Origin: an uncultured Planctomycetia bacterium
GTDB lineage: Bacteria > Planctomycetota > Phycisphaerae > Phycisphaerales > SM1A02
Assembly (NCBI GenBank): GCA_937871505.1
Contig: CALMPF010000060.1
Coordinates: 1-57,123, forward strand
DNA: 57,123 nucleotides
Direction: 5' to 3'
The notes beneath the pieces are model-generated. The model was given only the letters and a program-made list of their open reading frames with translations. It made no database searches and was not told the origin of the DNA. This document shows positions 16,769 through 25,524 of the stretch, in pieces. Each line of letters begins with the position of its first letter. The stretch's first letter is position 1. The position numbers were made by a program, and so were the translations under genes.

Positions 16769-17986
16769 ATGACCGCGATCGTCGACAGCGCCACCTTCCG
16801 CTCCCGCCTCGAGACGCTCGAGCGGCTGCTCTGGAAGGACGGCTGCGCGGGGATCGTGGAGCCTCCGCGTCCGGCCGAGATCGTCGATCGGGTGCTCGAG
16901 CTGAGCGATCTCTACACGGTCGAGCGCGATCTGATCGCGTCGCTTCCGCTCCGTCGCGGGCACCTCTCGGCGCGGGTTCTCTACTTTCTCTGCGCAGACG
17001 CTCCGAAGGTCCACCTCGTGCTCGACGAGCTGCGCTCCCGGCGCGCCGGACCGCACCCTGCGCCACGCCGCGTTCTCGATCTCGGTGCGGGCGTCGGTGC
17101 GACCGCGGCAGGGCTCCTGCTCTCGCTCGCGCCAGGGACGGGACCGATCGAGATCATCGGCATCGATCGGGATGGCGCCGCGCTTCAGGCGTGGCGGACC
17201 GTCGTGGACCGCTGCGCCGAGATCGCGGGCATCGAAGTCGCCGCCCGCGCCCTCGAGGCCGACCTTGCCGCGGACGCGAGCCGCTCCGCGTTCGGAGGAG
17301 CCGATCTCGCCGTGGCCCAGGCGGTGCTCAACGAGACCCTTGACGGCGGGACCGCGCCGCGGGTCGCGCCGCCGATCGCCGCGTGCATCGCCGGCATCGC
17401 CGGTTCGATGGAGACGATCCTGATCGAGCCGGCGCTGCGCATCGCGACGCGTCCGCTGCACGGGCTCCGCGACGACATGGTCGCCCGGGGGATCATCCGC
17501 GTGCTGGCGCCATGCCTGCACGAGGGTCCCTGTCCGATGCTGACCACGCCGCGCGACTGGTGCCACGAGGTCCGTCACTGGCCGCCGACGCCGCGCGTCG
17601 CGGAGATCCAGTCGCTCACGCGACGGCGCGACGATCGCGTCCGGTTCTCCTTCGTGGCCACTTCGCCGCGGCGCGGAGAGTCCGACGCGGCCGCTGCACC
17701 CGGCGCGAGCGCCGCGACTGCTGAAGCGGCCGATCGCCGCGGGGCTCACGCTGCGGCCCGCATCGTCAGCGACGCGCTCGCGAGCAAGGGCAAGGTCGAG
17801 CGCTGGCTCTGCTGCGCGGATGGCGTCCTGCGCCGGGTGCGCCTGCTTGACCGCGAACGAACCGAGTCCAACGCAGCGATCGCACGAGCCCGCCGCGGCG
17901 CGCTGCTCACGATCGAGGGTCTGCCGCCCGGCGGCCGCGTCGACCCGTCGGTCCGTGTCGCCCCGCTCCTCGCCGCGGGTCGCTGA
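16769..17986 (+). CDS. Rsm22-like small-subunit-associated methyltransferase
   Basis: 405 residues. A class I SAM-binding motif (VLDLGAGVGATAAG, near residue 92) is followed by IIGIDRDGAAL and a conserved AQAVLNE. The C-terminal half has the Cys/His-rich segment CLHEGPCPMLTTPRDWCHE of the Rsm22 family, in which these residues bind metal or an iron-sulfur cluster. Rsm22 proteins associate with the small ribosomal subunit in mitochondria and in many bacteria. It occupies the place where rplK normally follows nusG. Its target in bacteria is not established. Confidence 0.8.
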   Translation: MTAIVDSATFRSRLETLERLLWKDGCAGIVEPPRPAEIVDRVLELSDLYTVERDLIASLPLRRGHLSARVLYFLCADAPKVHLVLDELRSRRAGPHPAPRRVLDLGAGVGATAAGLLLSLAPGTGPIEIIGIDRDGAALQAWRTVVDRCAEIAGIEVAARALEADLAADASRSAFGGADLAVAQAVLNETLDGGTAPRVAPPIAACIAGIAGSMETILIEPALRIATRPLHGLRDDMVARGIIRVLAPCLHEGPCPMLTTPRDWCHEVRHWPPTPRVAEIQSLTRRRDDRVRFSFVATSPRRGESDAAAAPGASAATAEAADRRGAHAAARIVSDALASKGKVERWLCCADGVLRRVRLLDRERTESNAAIARARRGALLTIEGLPPGGRVDPSVRVAPLLAAGR

Positions 17987-18310
17987 CCGTTCGACGAGCG
18001 GGCCGCGCCGCCCCTCTGGCAGAAGAGCCGCCGCGCCGATCGACGCCGGGCGGGGCGCGGTCGACGAGCCGCCTCCAGCGGCGACCCCCGAGCAGCGCCA
18101 GCGACCAGCGACGGACCGGCGACCGGACGGACGGACGACGCTGGAGCGGCGACGCGAGGTTCGGTACCTTCGAGGACTCGCGAGCCCGTCCCGCGCGGCG
18201 CCCGCGGAGCCAGTTTCTGCTGATCCAGCTTCGGGGAGTGCGTCGCGCGGACCGGCCGGCCGGCGCGGGTGCGACGCGACCGCTTGGCACACGCACACCT
18301 CTCCTCTCCC
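17987..18310. other. spacer before cysN; possible promoter at 18165-18170
   Basis: No gene is visible; in particular no cysD (sulfate adenylyltransferase small subunit). A GGTACCTT context with TACCTT at 18165-18170 resembles the TAnnCT boxes seen before other genes in this window and would give a leader of about 135 nt for cysN. Confidence 0.4.
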
Positions 18311-19708
18311 ATGACCACGATCCAGCGAGCCGCGTCAACCTCCGCCTCCGACGATGATCGCGACGCGATCGCCGCGCGGGCGGCGCAGCGCGAGCGATAC
18401 CTCGCGATGGATCTGCTCCGGTTCATCACGTGCGGGTCGGTCGACGACGGCAAATCCACGCTCATCGGCAGGCTCCTCTGCGACACCAAGAGCATCCATC
18501 AGGATCAGTGGGAGGCGGTCCATCGGACGAGCCTGCAACGCGGCGACGCGCGGGTCGACCTGGCGCTGCTCACGGACGGCCTGCGCGCCGAGCGCGAGCA
18601 GGGGATCACCATCGATGTCGCCCACCGCTACTTCTCGACGCCGCGGCGCAAGTTCATCCTCGCGGACACTCCCGGGCACGTGCAGTACACCCGCAACATG
18701 GTCACGGGCGCGAGCAACGCCGAGCTGGCCCTGATCCTCGTCGACGCTCGGCAGGGCATCCTCGAGCAGACTCGCCGGCACGCCTATCTCGTGGCGCTGC
18801 TCGGCATCCGCAGGCTGGTGCTCTGCGTCAACAAGATGGACCTCGTCGGGTGGGATGAGAGCGCGTTCCGGCGCATCGTCGGGAGCTTCGAGGAGTTCAC
18901 CGGCAAGGCGGGCCGCGCGGGCTCGGTCTTCGAGGGAGTCCGGACCGTGGCGATTCCGATGTCGGCGCTGCTCGGAGACAACGTCGTCCTCCGCTCCGAT
19001 GCGGCGCCGTGGTACTCGGGGCCGCCCCTGCTCGAAGTCCTCGAGACCGTTCCGGTGGATGCGGCGGGCGCCCTGCCCGCTGCGCGGCTCTTCGTCCAGT
19101 GGGTCATTCGGCCGCACTCGGACGCGCACCACGATCACCGCGGCTATGCCGGACGGGTCGCGGCGGGGACGTTCGCGGTCGGACAGGAGGTCGTCGCCCT
19201 TCCGGGAGGGCAGCGGTCGCGGATCGCGAGGATCGAGCTCGACGGTCCGATCGACTCCTGCCGAGCGCCGCAGTCGGTCGCGCTTCACCTCGCCGATGAC
19301 ATCGATCTGGGCCGCGGCGATCTGCTCGTCGCGGCCGCTGCTGAAGGCGCGGAGGCGCATCCGCCGCGCGTCGTCCGGTCGCTCGATGCGACGCTCGTCT
19401 GGATGCACGAATCGCCGCTGCTCCCCGGTCGCCGCGTCGTGGTCAAGCACGGCGCTCGATACGTCAAGGCGATCATCGCCGCGCTTCATCACCGGCTCGA
19501 CGTACACACGCTGGAGTTCGAGCCGGCTCCGCGGCGGCTCGAACTCAACGACATCGGCCGCGTCGGCCTCTCGCTCTCGGCGGCCATCGCGTGCGACGCC
19601 TACGCCGACTGCCGGGAGACCGGGTCGTTCATCGTGATCGACGAAGCGACGAACGCGACCCTCGCGGGCGGGATGATCGAAGGCCGGCACGGAGGGAAGG
19701 CGCTGTGA
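18311..19708 (+). CDS. cysN: sulfate adenylyltransferase large subunit (GTPase)
   Basis: 465 residues, EF-Tu-like. G1 is GSVDDGKSTLIGRLL, the switch region DGLRAEREQGITIDVAHRYF, G3 DTPGHVQYTRNMVTGAS and G4 NKMDL, all diagnostic for CysN. With CysD it makes adenosine 5'-phosphosulfate from ATP and sulfate, driven by GTP hydrolysis. The ATG at 18311 lies in the context CTCCTCTCCC, without a clear SD. The stop overlaps the GTG of cysC. CysD is not in the window, so the catalytic partner must be encoded elsewhere. Confidence 0.95.
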   Translation: MTTIQRAASTSASDDDRDAIAARAAQRERYLAMDLLRFITCGSVDDGKSTLIGRLLCDTKSIHQDQWEAVHRTSLQRGDARVDLALLTDGLRAEREQGITIDVAHRYFSTPRRKFILADTPGHVQYTRNMVTGASNAELALILVDARQGILEQTRRHAYLVALLGIRRLVLCVNKMDLVGWDESAFRRIVGSFEEFTGKAGRAGSVFEGVRTVAIPMSALLGDNVVLRSDAAPWYSGPPLLEVLETVPVDAAGALPAARLFVQWVIRPHSDAHHDHRGYAGRVAAGTFAVGQEVVALPGGQRSRIARIELDGPIDSCRAPQSVALHLADDIDLGRGDLLVAAAAEGAEAHPPRVVRSLDATLVWMHESPLLPGRRVVVKHGARYVKAIIAALHHRLDVHTLEFEPAPRRLELNDIGRVGLSLSAAIACDAYADCRETGSFIVIDEATNATLAGGMIEGRHGGKAL

Positions 19709-20346
19709 GCGCCGGGGAGTCGGCGGCGCTCGGCAGGAGCTCGCCCCCTGAGATCCACTGGCATGGCAGCACGCTCACGCGGGCGGAACGTTTCGAGCGC
19801 CTCGGGCGCGGAGCGACGATGTGGTTCACCGGCCTCTCGGGCTCCGGCAAGAGCACGATCGCCGCGGCGCTGGAGGCGACCCTCATCCGTTCGGGCGTGC
19901 GGGCGTATCGGCTCGACGGAGACAACGTCCGCACCGGACTCAACAGCGACCTCGGCTTCGGCGCGAGCGCACGGACGGAGAACGTCCGGCGCCTCGCCGA
20001 GGTCGCGCGGCTCATGGCGGATTCCGGCGCCATCGCGATCGTCAGCGCCATCTCCCCCTTCCGGGCCGACCGCGCATTCGCTCGGCGCGTGCATCAGTCC
20101 GATCGCGAAGGGGCGCTCAGCTTCATCGAGGTCTTCGTCGACGCGCCGCTGGCAATCTGCGAGGCGCGCGACCCCAAGGGCCTCTATCGCAAGGCGCGGG
20201 CCGGGGAGCTGCCCGGCTTCACCGGAATCGACAGCCCCTACGAGGCGCCGGAGGCGGCGGACATCGTCCTCGACGCGCGGCGTTCATCCGTCGAAGAGTC
20301 GGTGCGCACCTGTCTCGGCGCTCTCGCCGAACGCGGGCTCGGCTGA
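19705..20346 (+). CDS. cysC: adenylylsulfate kinase
   Basis: 213 residues. P-loop GLSGSGKST, the substrate loop LDGDNVRTGLNSDLGF, RTENVRRLAEVA and the FVDAPLAICEARDPKGLYRKARAGELPGFTGIDSPYE block are the APS kinase signature. It phosphorylates APS to PAPS, for sulfonation or sulfate reduction. It starts with GTG at 19705, overlapping the cysN stop (GTGA), so the two are coupled; in many bacteria CysN and CysC are fused. Confidence 0.95.
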   Translation: MSAGESAALGRSSPPEIHWHGSTLTRAERFERLGRGATMWFTGLSGSGKSTIAAALEATLIRSGVRAYRLDGDNVRTGLNSDLGFGASARTENVRRLAEVARLMADSGAIAIVSAISPFRADRAFARRVHQSDREGALSFIEVFVDAPLAICEARDPKGLYRKARAGELPGFTGIDSPYEAPEAADIVLDARRSSVEESVRTCLGALAERGLG

Positions 20347-20384
20347 TCGATCACGGTTGCGGCCGAAGCGACGGAGACGACGGC

Positions 20385-20942
20385 TCAGACGCGGAGCAGG
20401 CCGCGGAAGCCGCGCGCGGCGAAATACGCCTGCGCGCCGTTGTGGTACACGAAGACCCGGCCGTATCGCCGATCCGCGAAGAGTGCGCCGCCGAGCGAAC
20501 GGACCTCCGGCGGCGTCTGGATCCAGCTCGATGTCCGCAGGTCGAACTCGTCGAGCTCCTGAAGCGCGCGGTACTCCGACTCGCTCAGGAGCGCGACGCC
20601 CATCGCGGCCGCGCTCTCGACAGCGCATCCCTCCGGGCGGTGCGCCGCGCGGGACTCGAGGCCATCGCGGTCGTAGCAGAGGCTCCGACGGCCTGCGGGG
20701 CTCTCGCGAGCGCAGTCGCAGAAGATCACCGGGCCATCGGCACGGTCGCGGCCGATGACGTCCGGCTCTCCTCCGCTGAGCTCCATCCGCTTCAGCGTCG
20801 CCAGCGCCGATGGTGAGGCCCGGAGCCGTCGCTCCACCTCCGACCATCGAATCCGCCGGTGTCGCCCGGGGTTCGCGTCGAATCGCGACTTCAAGAGGTG
20901 CAGCAGCGCCTCGTCGTCGCCCTCGCGGGCCGGTCTCTTCAA
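20385..20942 (-). CDS. DUF4256 family protein
   Basis: 185 residues from a TTG at 20942, chosen because AGGAGGA (20949-20955 on the minus strand) sits 7 nt before it; an upstream GTG at 20972 is the alternative. The whole chain matches DUF4256: LKSRFDANPGRHRRIRWSEVE, SGGEPDVIG, FCDCARESPAGRRSLCYDRD, MGVALLSESEYR, TSSWIQTPPEVRSLGGALF, RVFVYHNGAQAYFAARGFRG. These proteins are widespread, mostly single-domain and of unknown function. Convergent with cysC, 38 bp apart. Confidence 0.85.
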   Translation of the reverse strand: MKRPAREGDDEALLHLLKSRFDANPGRHRRIRWSEVERRLRASPSALATLKRMELSGGEPDVIGRDRADGPVIFCDCARESPAGRRSLCYDRDGLESRAAHRPEGCAVESAAAMGVALLSESEYRALQELDEFDLRTSSWIQTPPEVRSLGGALFADRRYGRVFVYHNGAQAYFAARGFRGLLRV

Positions 20943-21071
20943 GCTCGATCCTCCTGTTCGCTCCGTCGCCACGCAATGGCTGCCATCTGATGGGCAGGCG
21001 CGCGCGAGTCTACTCGGATCGTCGGCGATCGATGGCGTCTGCCAGCCCCGGAGCGCGGATCGCTCAGTCCA

Positions 21072-21563
21072 TCACCTCCGGAGAGGTTCAGCGGAAAGCC
21101 ACTCCGGATGCGCCTCGAGGATGGCGCGGCGATGCGCGAAGATGCCCTCGACGTCGCGGCGGACGACCAGCGGGTGGCTCAGCGCAGCCAACGGCGCCCG
21201 GTACTCGACGCGATCGATCATCCGCGTGCCGCCGCCGAGCGGCTCAAAACGGTGCTCGTGGCGCCAGAGTCGGTAGGGGCCCCGGACCTGCTCGTCGACG
21301 AAGCGGTTCGGAGGATCCCACGCGGAGATCAGCGTCCGCCAGCGGATCGGAAGGAACCTCCAGCGAAGCCGGTAGTCGATGATCGTCCCTTGCCGCATCG
21401 CGATCGGCGCGGGCGTGAGGACGCGGAAGCGAAGCCACGGCGGCGTGATCCGCTCCAGGTTGCTGGCGTCGGCGAAGAAGCCCCAGAGCTCCTCCGGCGG
21501 CGCGGGCAGGATCTGCTCGGCCTCGAAGATGCAGCACCCATCCGGCAGGGAGCGCGACGGCAT
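21072..21563 (-). CDS. SRPBCC (START/Bet v1-like) family protein
   Basis: 163 residues from the ATG at 21563. The fold is recognisable by FEAEQILPAPPEELWGFFADASNLERITPPWLRF at the start, IDYRLRW, FVDEQVRGPYRLWRHEHRFEPLGGGTRMIDRVEYR in the middle, and the end RRDVEGIFAHRRAILEA. Such proteins bind hydrophobic ligands; members of this branch are often fused to or beside nucleotide-sugar epimerases. The frame stays open upstream to 21914 (for example an ATG at 21758), but that part is low-complexity and runs into the palindromic element at 21816-21997. Ligand unknown. Confidence 0.8.
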   Translation of the reverse strand: MPSRSLPDGCCIFEAEQILPAPPEELWGFFADASNLERITPPWLRFRVLTPAPIAMRQGTIIDYRLRWRFLPIRWRTLISAWDPPNRFVDEQVRGPYRLWRHEHRFEPLGGGTRMIDRVEYRAPLAALSHPLVVRRDVEGIFAHRRAILEAHPEWLSAEPLRR

Positions 21564-21815
21564 CGGAACGGCGGGTCGGGAGGGTGCTGCGGTCACTCGA
21601 CACCCTTCGGCGGGGGCGGGCCCTCCGATGCTCCCGGCGGGATCGGGCGTCGCGGAGGCTGCCGCGGAAGGAGCTCCGACTGCCGCGCGGGAGCACGAAC
21701 GCGGCGGCGGTGGAACATCTCCGCGACCGCGTCCGATCCCGACTCGCGTCGTTCTCATCCCATCTGTCAGCGCAGCCTCGGTGGCGCGGGGCGCCGGGCT
21801 GATCCGGCCGCTCTC

Positions 21816-21997
21816 AACACTCCAGCGCCCCTTGTCTCCTGCTGCGGCGTCCGGAAGCGGCGTTCTGCTGCGTCGAAGCTCGCATCTGGCGCTTGATGGC
21901 CCGCAGCGGGCCACCGGCGCCCCATCTGCTTCGCTTCTTCTTGCAGAACATCCGCTTCCGACCGCCTCGCGACGGACCCAAGGGGCGCTGGAGTGTT
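21816..21997. mobile_element. MITE-like palindromic element, copy A
   Basis: Perfect 18-bp terminal inverted repeats, AACACTCCAGCGCCCCTT at 21816-21833 and its complement at 21980-21997, bound a 182-bp segment. The two halves are imperfect inverted copies over their whole length: GGAAGCGG, GTTCTGC, ATCTGG-like and GGCCCGC blocks occur in the same order in both arms, meeting at GGCCCGCAGCGGGCC. No protein is encoded. If the ends are counted from CACT, the flanks are TCAA on the left and TTAA on the right, an imperfect 4-bp duplication. The last bases lie in the stop codon of the DJ-1/PfpI gene. Confidence 0.85.
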
Positions 21998-22649
21998 AAG
22001 CGCGACCATCCCAGCGGTACTCCATGTACTCGGCCGCGGCGACGGCTCGATCGTGGCCGAAGCGCGTCGCGACGAGGTGCAGCGCCATGTCGATCCCGGC
22101 CGAGATTCCGCCGCTGGTGATCACCGATCCGCAGTCGATCACGCGGCGGTCGGGCCGGATGACACAGCTTGGCGCGAGTTCCTTCAGGCGCTCAAGGCAG
22201 AGGTGATGCGTCGTCGCCTCGCGGCCCTCGAGCAGACCGGCGCGGGCGAGCAGCCACGCGCCGGTGCAGACGCTCGCCACGGTCGTGCCGGAGGCGTGGC
22301 AGCGGCGCAGGAACTCGAGGAGCGCGACATCCTCCAGCAGCGCGCGGATGCCGTACCCGCCCGGCACCACGAGGAAGGCCGGAGCGGCGCCGCCGGGAGC
22401 GGCATCGTCGACGGTCATTTCCGCAGCGATCGCGAGCCCGTGCCGGGCCCGGAGCTGGTCGGCGGCAGCGATCGCCCCGACTCCGGTCGTGGCGCCGATC
22501 GACCGTGGTCGGGGCGGGGCGACAGCCACCACGTCGAAGAGCCGTTCGCCTTCGCCGTCGCGGGCGACCGAGAAGACCTCGAGCGGACCGGCGAAGTCGA
22601 GCAGCTCGACGTCGGGGAAGAGCAGGACGAAGACGAGGGGCTTCTTCAT
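21996..22649 (-). CDS. DJ-1/PfpI family protein (GATase1-like)
   Basis: 217 residues from the ATG at 22649. It begins KKPLVFVLLFPDVELLDFAGPLEVFSVAR, has the glycine loop VVPGGYGIRALLED and the nucleophile elbow SVCTGAWLLARAGLLEGREATTHH with the conserved Cys, and ends with SGGISAGIDMALHLVATRFG, the profile of the AraC-N-terminal-like branch of DJ-1/PfpI (GATase1) proteins but without an AraC DNA-binding domain. Members act as isocyanide hydratases, glyoxalase-like enzymes or sensors; the exact role cannot be read. Its TAA stop is formed at the border of the palindromic element. Confidence 0.85.
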   Translation of the reverse strand: MKKPLVFVLLFPDVELLDFAGPLEVFSVARDGEGERLFDVVAVAPPRPRSIGATTGVGAIAAADQLRARHGLAIAAEMTVDDAAPGGAAPAFLVVPGGYGIRALLEDVALLEFLRRCHASGTTVASVCTGAWLLARAGLLEGREATTHHLCLERLKELAPSCVIRPDRRVIDCGSVITSGGISAGIDMALHLVATRFGHDRAVAAAEYMEYRWDGRA

Positions 22650-22747
22650 CTGATGGGGACCGGGCGCTGCGGTGTTCGACGGTCGAGGGGGTGCGCCGGC
22701 AGGCTGCGCGGCGATCGGGATCTCCGAGAAGCGACCCGGTCCCGCGC

Positions 22748-24433
22748 TCACTCCAGCTCGCCTTCGAGCGCATCTCTTCCGGGACGCGGCGCCTGCGTGC
22801 GGCCCTTCTCCTCCTCCGGAAGCCGCAGCGGCAGGATGATCGAGAAGGTGCTCCCTCGGCCCGGCTCGCTCTGCACGCCCACCGCGCCGCCGTGCTCCTC
22901 GGCGATCTTGCGCGTCACTGCGAGGCCGAGTCCGGTGCCGCGCTGCCCCTTGCTCGAGACGAACGGCTCGAAGATGCGATCACGGATCTCCGCGGGAATC
23001 CCCTCTCCGTTGTCGATCACCGCGATCTCGGCGCTCTCGCTCGCGGGATCGTGGCGAGCGCGGATGACCACCCTCCCGCGCCGGTCCGGCGCGGCGTCGA
23101 TGGCGTTCCCCACGAGGTTCGTCAGCGCCTGGTGCATGGCGTTGAGGTCGAGCGGGATCGGCGGCATCGCCGGGTCGAGATCGAGCGCGATGGACACCGA
23201 GCGGCGCTGCGCGTGCGGCTGAACGAGCTCGATCACCTCGCGAAGCAGCGGCCCGACCGCCACGAGCTCGATGTCGAGGCTCCGCGGCTTGCTCCAGACC
23301 AGCATGTTGAGCGTCAGGGCGAGGATCCGGTCGAGATTGCGGGAGAGGATCGGCCATCCCTCGCGCGCCGCCTCGAGGTCGCCGCGCGCGAGCGAGAGCT
23401 CCACCGCGTCGGCTCCCCCGCGCAGCCCCTGGAGGATGTTCTTGATGGAGTGGCTGAGCGTCGCCACGGTGTCGCCCATCGCGGCCAGCCGTTCGCGCTG
23501 CATCATCGATGCGACCGCCGCGGCGCCTTCGAGGGCCAGCCCGACATGCTGACCGATGTGGCCCAGCAGGCGCAGCTCGGGCTCGGCCCAGCGGAAGTCG
23601 GCGAGGGAGCTGTCGATGTGGATCACGCCGAGCACCCTCCGCCCGCTGCGGATCGGAACGCAGATCGCCGTGCGGATGCCGTACGCCTGGACCGAGTCGC
23701 CGCTTCTGAAGCGCTGGTCGGTCATCGCGTTGGTCGAGAGGACGCCCTCGGCGCGCTGGAGCACATGCTGGACGATCGTGCGGCTGACGGGAATCTCGCC
23801 CTCGGCCACCGTGCGCGGTCGGGTGCGATAGCGCACGGCCGCAGGGAGCAGCCGGGTCGAACCCTCCGGTGCGAGGAGGATGAAGCCGCGCTCGGGGTCG
23901 AACTCGCGGAAGACCATGTCGAGCACGCGCGGCAGCAGCTCCTCGGCGGTCAGCGCCGTCGCGGTGGTCGCGGTGAGCTCGTAGATCACGCGCAGATGCT
24001 CGCCCGCGATGCGGAGCGCGTCGGCGCCTCCCGAGGCTGATCCAGCGGCGGACGCGGGCTCGTCGGGACCGATGTGGCTCGTGACGGCGTGGTCGATCTC
24101 GTCCGGCCCGAGGAGGGAGATCGGACTTGGCGGTTCGCGATCGGGCTCGCTCGCGAAGCGCATCACCGTCGACCCGCAGCGGATCTCGTCGCCCGGCGCA
24201 AGCCGCACCCGACCGACGATCGCGGTTCCGTTGACGAAGGTGCCGTTGGCGCTCTCGAGATCTCGGAGGTACCACGCGCCCCCGTCGGGGGTCAGCTCCG
24301 CCTGCCGCCGGCTGACGGCGTGATCCGAGATGGGCAGAGCCTCGCTCGAGCGTCCGATGAGCTGCGGTTCGTCGGGCGGCAGCCGGAACGTGCGCCCACG
24401 CTCCGGACCCTCCACGACGTGCAGGACATGCAT
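22748..24433 (-). CDS. FHA-GAF sensor histidine kinase
   Basis: 561 residues. Domain order: FHA (1-95; LIGRSSEALPISDHAVSRRQAEL, LRDLESANGTFVNG), linker, GAF (about 150-300; GFILLAPEGSTRLLPAAV, AICVPIRSGRRVLGVIHIDS), HisKA with the phospho-acceptor His in TLSHSIKNIL, and a HATPase with N box (HQALTNLVGNAIDAA), G1 (DNGEGIPAE), F (FEPFVSSKGQRG) and G2 (GTGLGLAV) boxes. No membrane segment, so a cytoplasmic kinase that may read phosphothreonine signals through FHA, which fits the two Ser/Thr kinases in this window. No response regulator is adjacent. ATG at 24433 lies 6 nt after a TACACT box. Confidence 0.93.
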   Translation of the reverse strand: MHVLHVVEGPERGRTFRLPPDEPQLIGRSSEALPISDHAVSRRQAELTPDGGAWYLRDLESANGTFVNGTAIVGRVRLAPGDEIRCGSTVMRFASEPDREPPSPISLLGPDEIDHAVTSHIGPDEPASAAGSASGGADALRIAGEHLRVIYELTATTATALTAEELLPRVLDMVFREFDPERGFILLAPEGSTRLLPAAVRYRTRPRTVAEGEIPVSRTIVQHVLQRAEGVLSTNAMTDQRFRSGDSVQAYGIRTAICVPIRSGRRVLGVIHIDSSLADFRWAEPELRLLGHIGQHVGLALEGAAAVASMMQRERLAAMGDTVATLSHSIKNILQGLRGGADAVELSLARGDLEAAREGWPILSRNLDRILALTLNMLVWSKPRSLDIELVAVGPLLREVIELVQPHAQRRSVSIALDLDPAMPPIPLDLNAMHQALTNLVGNAIDAAPDRRGRVVIRARHDPASESAEIAVIDNGEGIPAEIRDRIFEPFVSSKGQRGTGLGLAVTRKIAEEHGGAVGVQSEPGRGSTFSIILPLRLPEEEKGRTQAPRPGRDALEGELE

Positions 24434-24439
24434 GCGGCG

Positions 24440-24445
24440 AGTGTA
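24440..24445 (-). promoter_or_regulatory. TACACT box 6 nt before the histidine kinase start
   Basis: On the minus strand TACACT is followed by six nt and then the ATG at 24433. As a -10 element it would place the transcription start at or next to the A of ATG. No convincing -35 is visible. Similar boxes precede several other genes in the window. Confidence 0.45.
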
Positions 24446-24483
24446 TCGACGCGGTGCGCGTGCCCGGGCGGGGCGCTGTAGTG

Positions 24484-25350
24484 CTAGTCGCCGAGGATCG
24501 CGCGGGCGAGCTCGGCGTAGGTCCGGCGCCGGCCCGCGGGATCGACCACCCACGAGTCCTCATAGGCCGAGAGCGCGTCGAGATCGCTGCGAGCGCCCTC
24601 GACGTTGCCCTGGGCGAGCCGCGCCTGCATCCGTCCGAGCAGGGCCTTCGCGGCGGTGCGCCCATGCTCCTGCGACGGGCTTGCGACCGAGGCGATCGTC
24701 GACTCCGGAAAGCGCTCGATCAGCTCGGTGAATGCCTGCTCCGCATCGGCGACCAGCCGCATCCGCAAGTACGTCGTCCCGACGTTGAAGAGCGCGTCGT
24801 CGGCGAGGTCGCCCTTGGGATCCGCCGCGATGGCGTCCTGGAAGAGGTGGATCGCATCGAAGGCGAAGCCCTGCATCGCCCGCTCCACGGCTTCGTGGAA
24901 GAGCGCCGCGGCGGCTGCCGGCCCGCGGCGAGCGCGGGCGCCCGCGACCGGACGCGGCGCCGAGCGCCCCTTCCCGCTCACCCGCTTCTTCGATCTCGGC
25001 GAGGGGCTTGCCTTGGCCTTCGCCGCCGCCGGGGCGCGATCGGGGCGTCGGGCAGCGCTGCGCGGGGCGGTGCTCAGCGCGCCCTTGGTGCGCGCGGGCT
25101 TCGCTGCGGTGCCGCGCGCGGGCGCCTTCGACTTCGCTGCCGCGCCCGCTGCCGCCGACCGGGACGCCGCGCTCGACGCGCGCTTGGCGCCGCCGGCACG
25201 CGCCGGGGACGCCGCGGACCGCTTCGCGCCGGAGGCGCCTCGCGACCCGGTCGGCGTCGTCGAGCCCCGCGCCGGGCTCGATGGGCGACCGGCGGCCGGG
25301 CGAACGGTGCGGGCGCTGCGACTGGTTCGGTTCGTCGGGGTTCGGGCCAT
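24484..25350 (-). CDS. TPR-repeat protein with histone H1-like N-terminal tail
   Basis: 288 residues from the ATG at 25350. Residues 1 to about 145 consist of Ala, Lys, Arg, Ser and Pro with repeated KRxxxAA and AAxKxKA patterns, like the tails of bacterial H1-like proteins, and are probably disordered and nucleic-acid-binding. From about 150 to 225 there are TPR-like helices (ALFHEAVERAMQGFAFDAIHLFQDAIAADP; DDALFNVGTTYLRMRLVADAEQAFTELIERFPES), and the end is another helical segment. No signal peptide. The function is unknown; the combination suggests a scaffold on DNA, RNA or an acidic surface. Confidence 0.75.
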   Translation of the reverse strand: MARTPTNRTSRSARTVRPAAGRPSSPARGSTTPTGSRGASGAKRSAASPARAGGAKRASSAASRSAAAGAAAKSKAPARGTAAKPARTKGALSTAPRSAARRPDRAPAAAKAKASPSPRSKKRVSGKGRSAPRPVAGARARRGPAAAAALFHEAVERAMQGFAFDAIHLFQDAIAADPKGDLADDALFNVGTTYLRMRLVADAEQAFTELIERFPESTIASVASPSQEHGRTAAKALLGRMQARLAQGNVEGARSDLDALSAYEDSWVVDPAGRRRTYAELARAILGD

Positions 25351-25524
25351 CGTCAAGCTCGTTCGGTGTGAAGGGGAGGCTTCCAGAGCGTACCGGAGGA
25401 TTCGCCCCGGATTGGCGGATCGCGTTGCATTTCCGTTCAGACTCCGCGCGGAAGCGCTCCGGCGGGATGACCGATCCGGGAGCGGACGCTTCGCGCGGCC
25501 GGCCTCGCGCCGGCGACGCTCGCG

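Noticed and set aside
21564..21914. N-terminal extension of the SRPBCC protein to position 21914
   Set aside because: The extra 117 residues are Ala/Pro/Arg/Ser noise and read into the palindromic element; the conserved fold starts right after the ATG at 21563.
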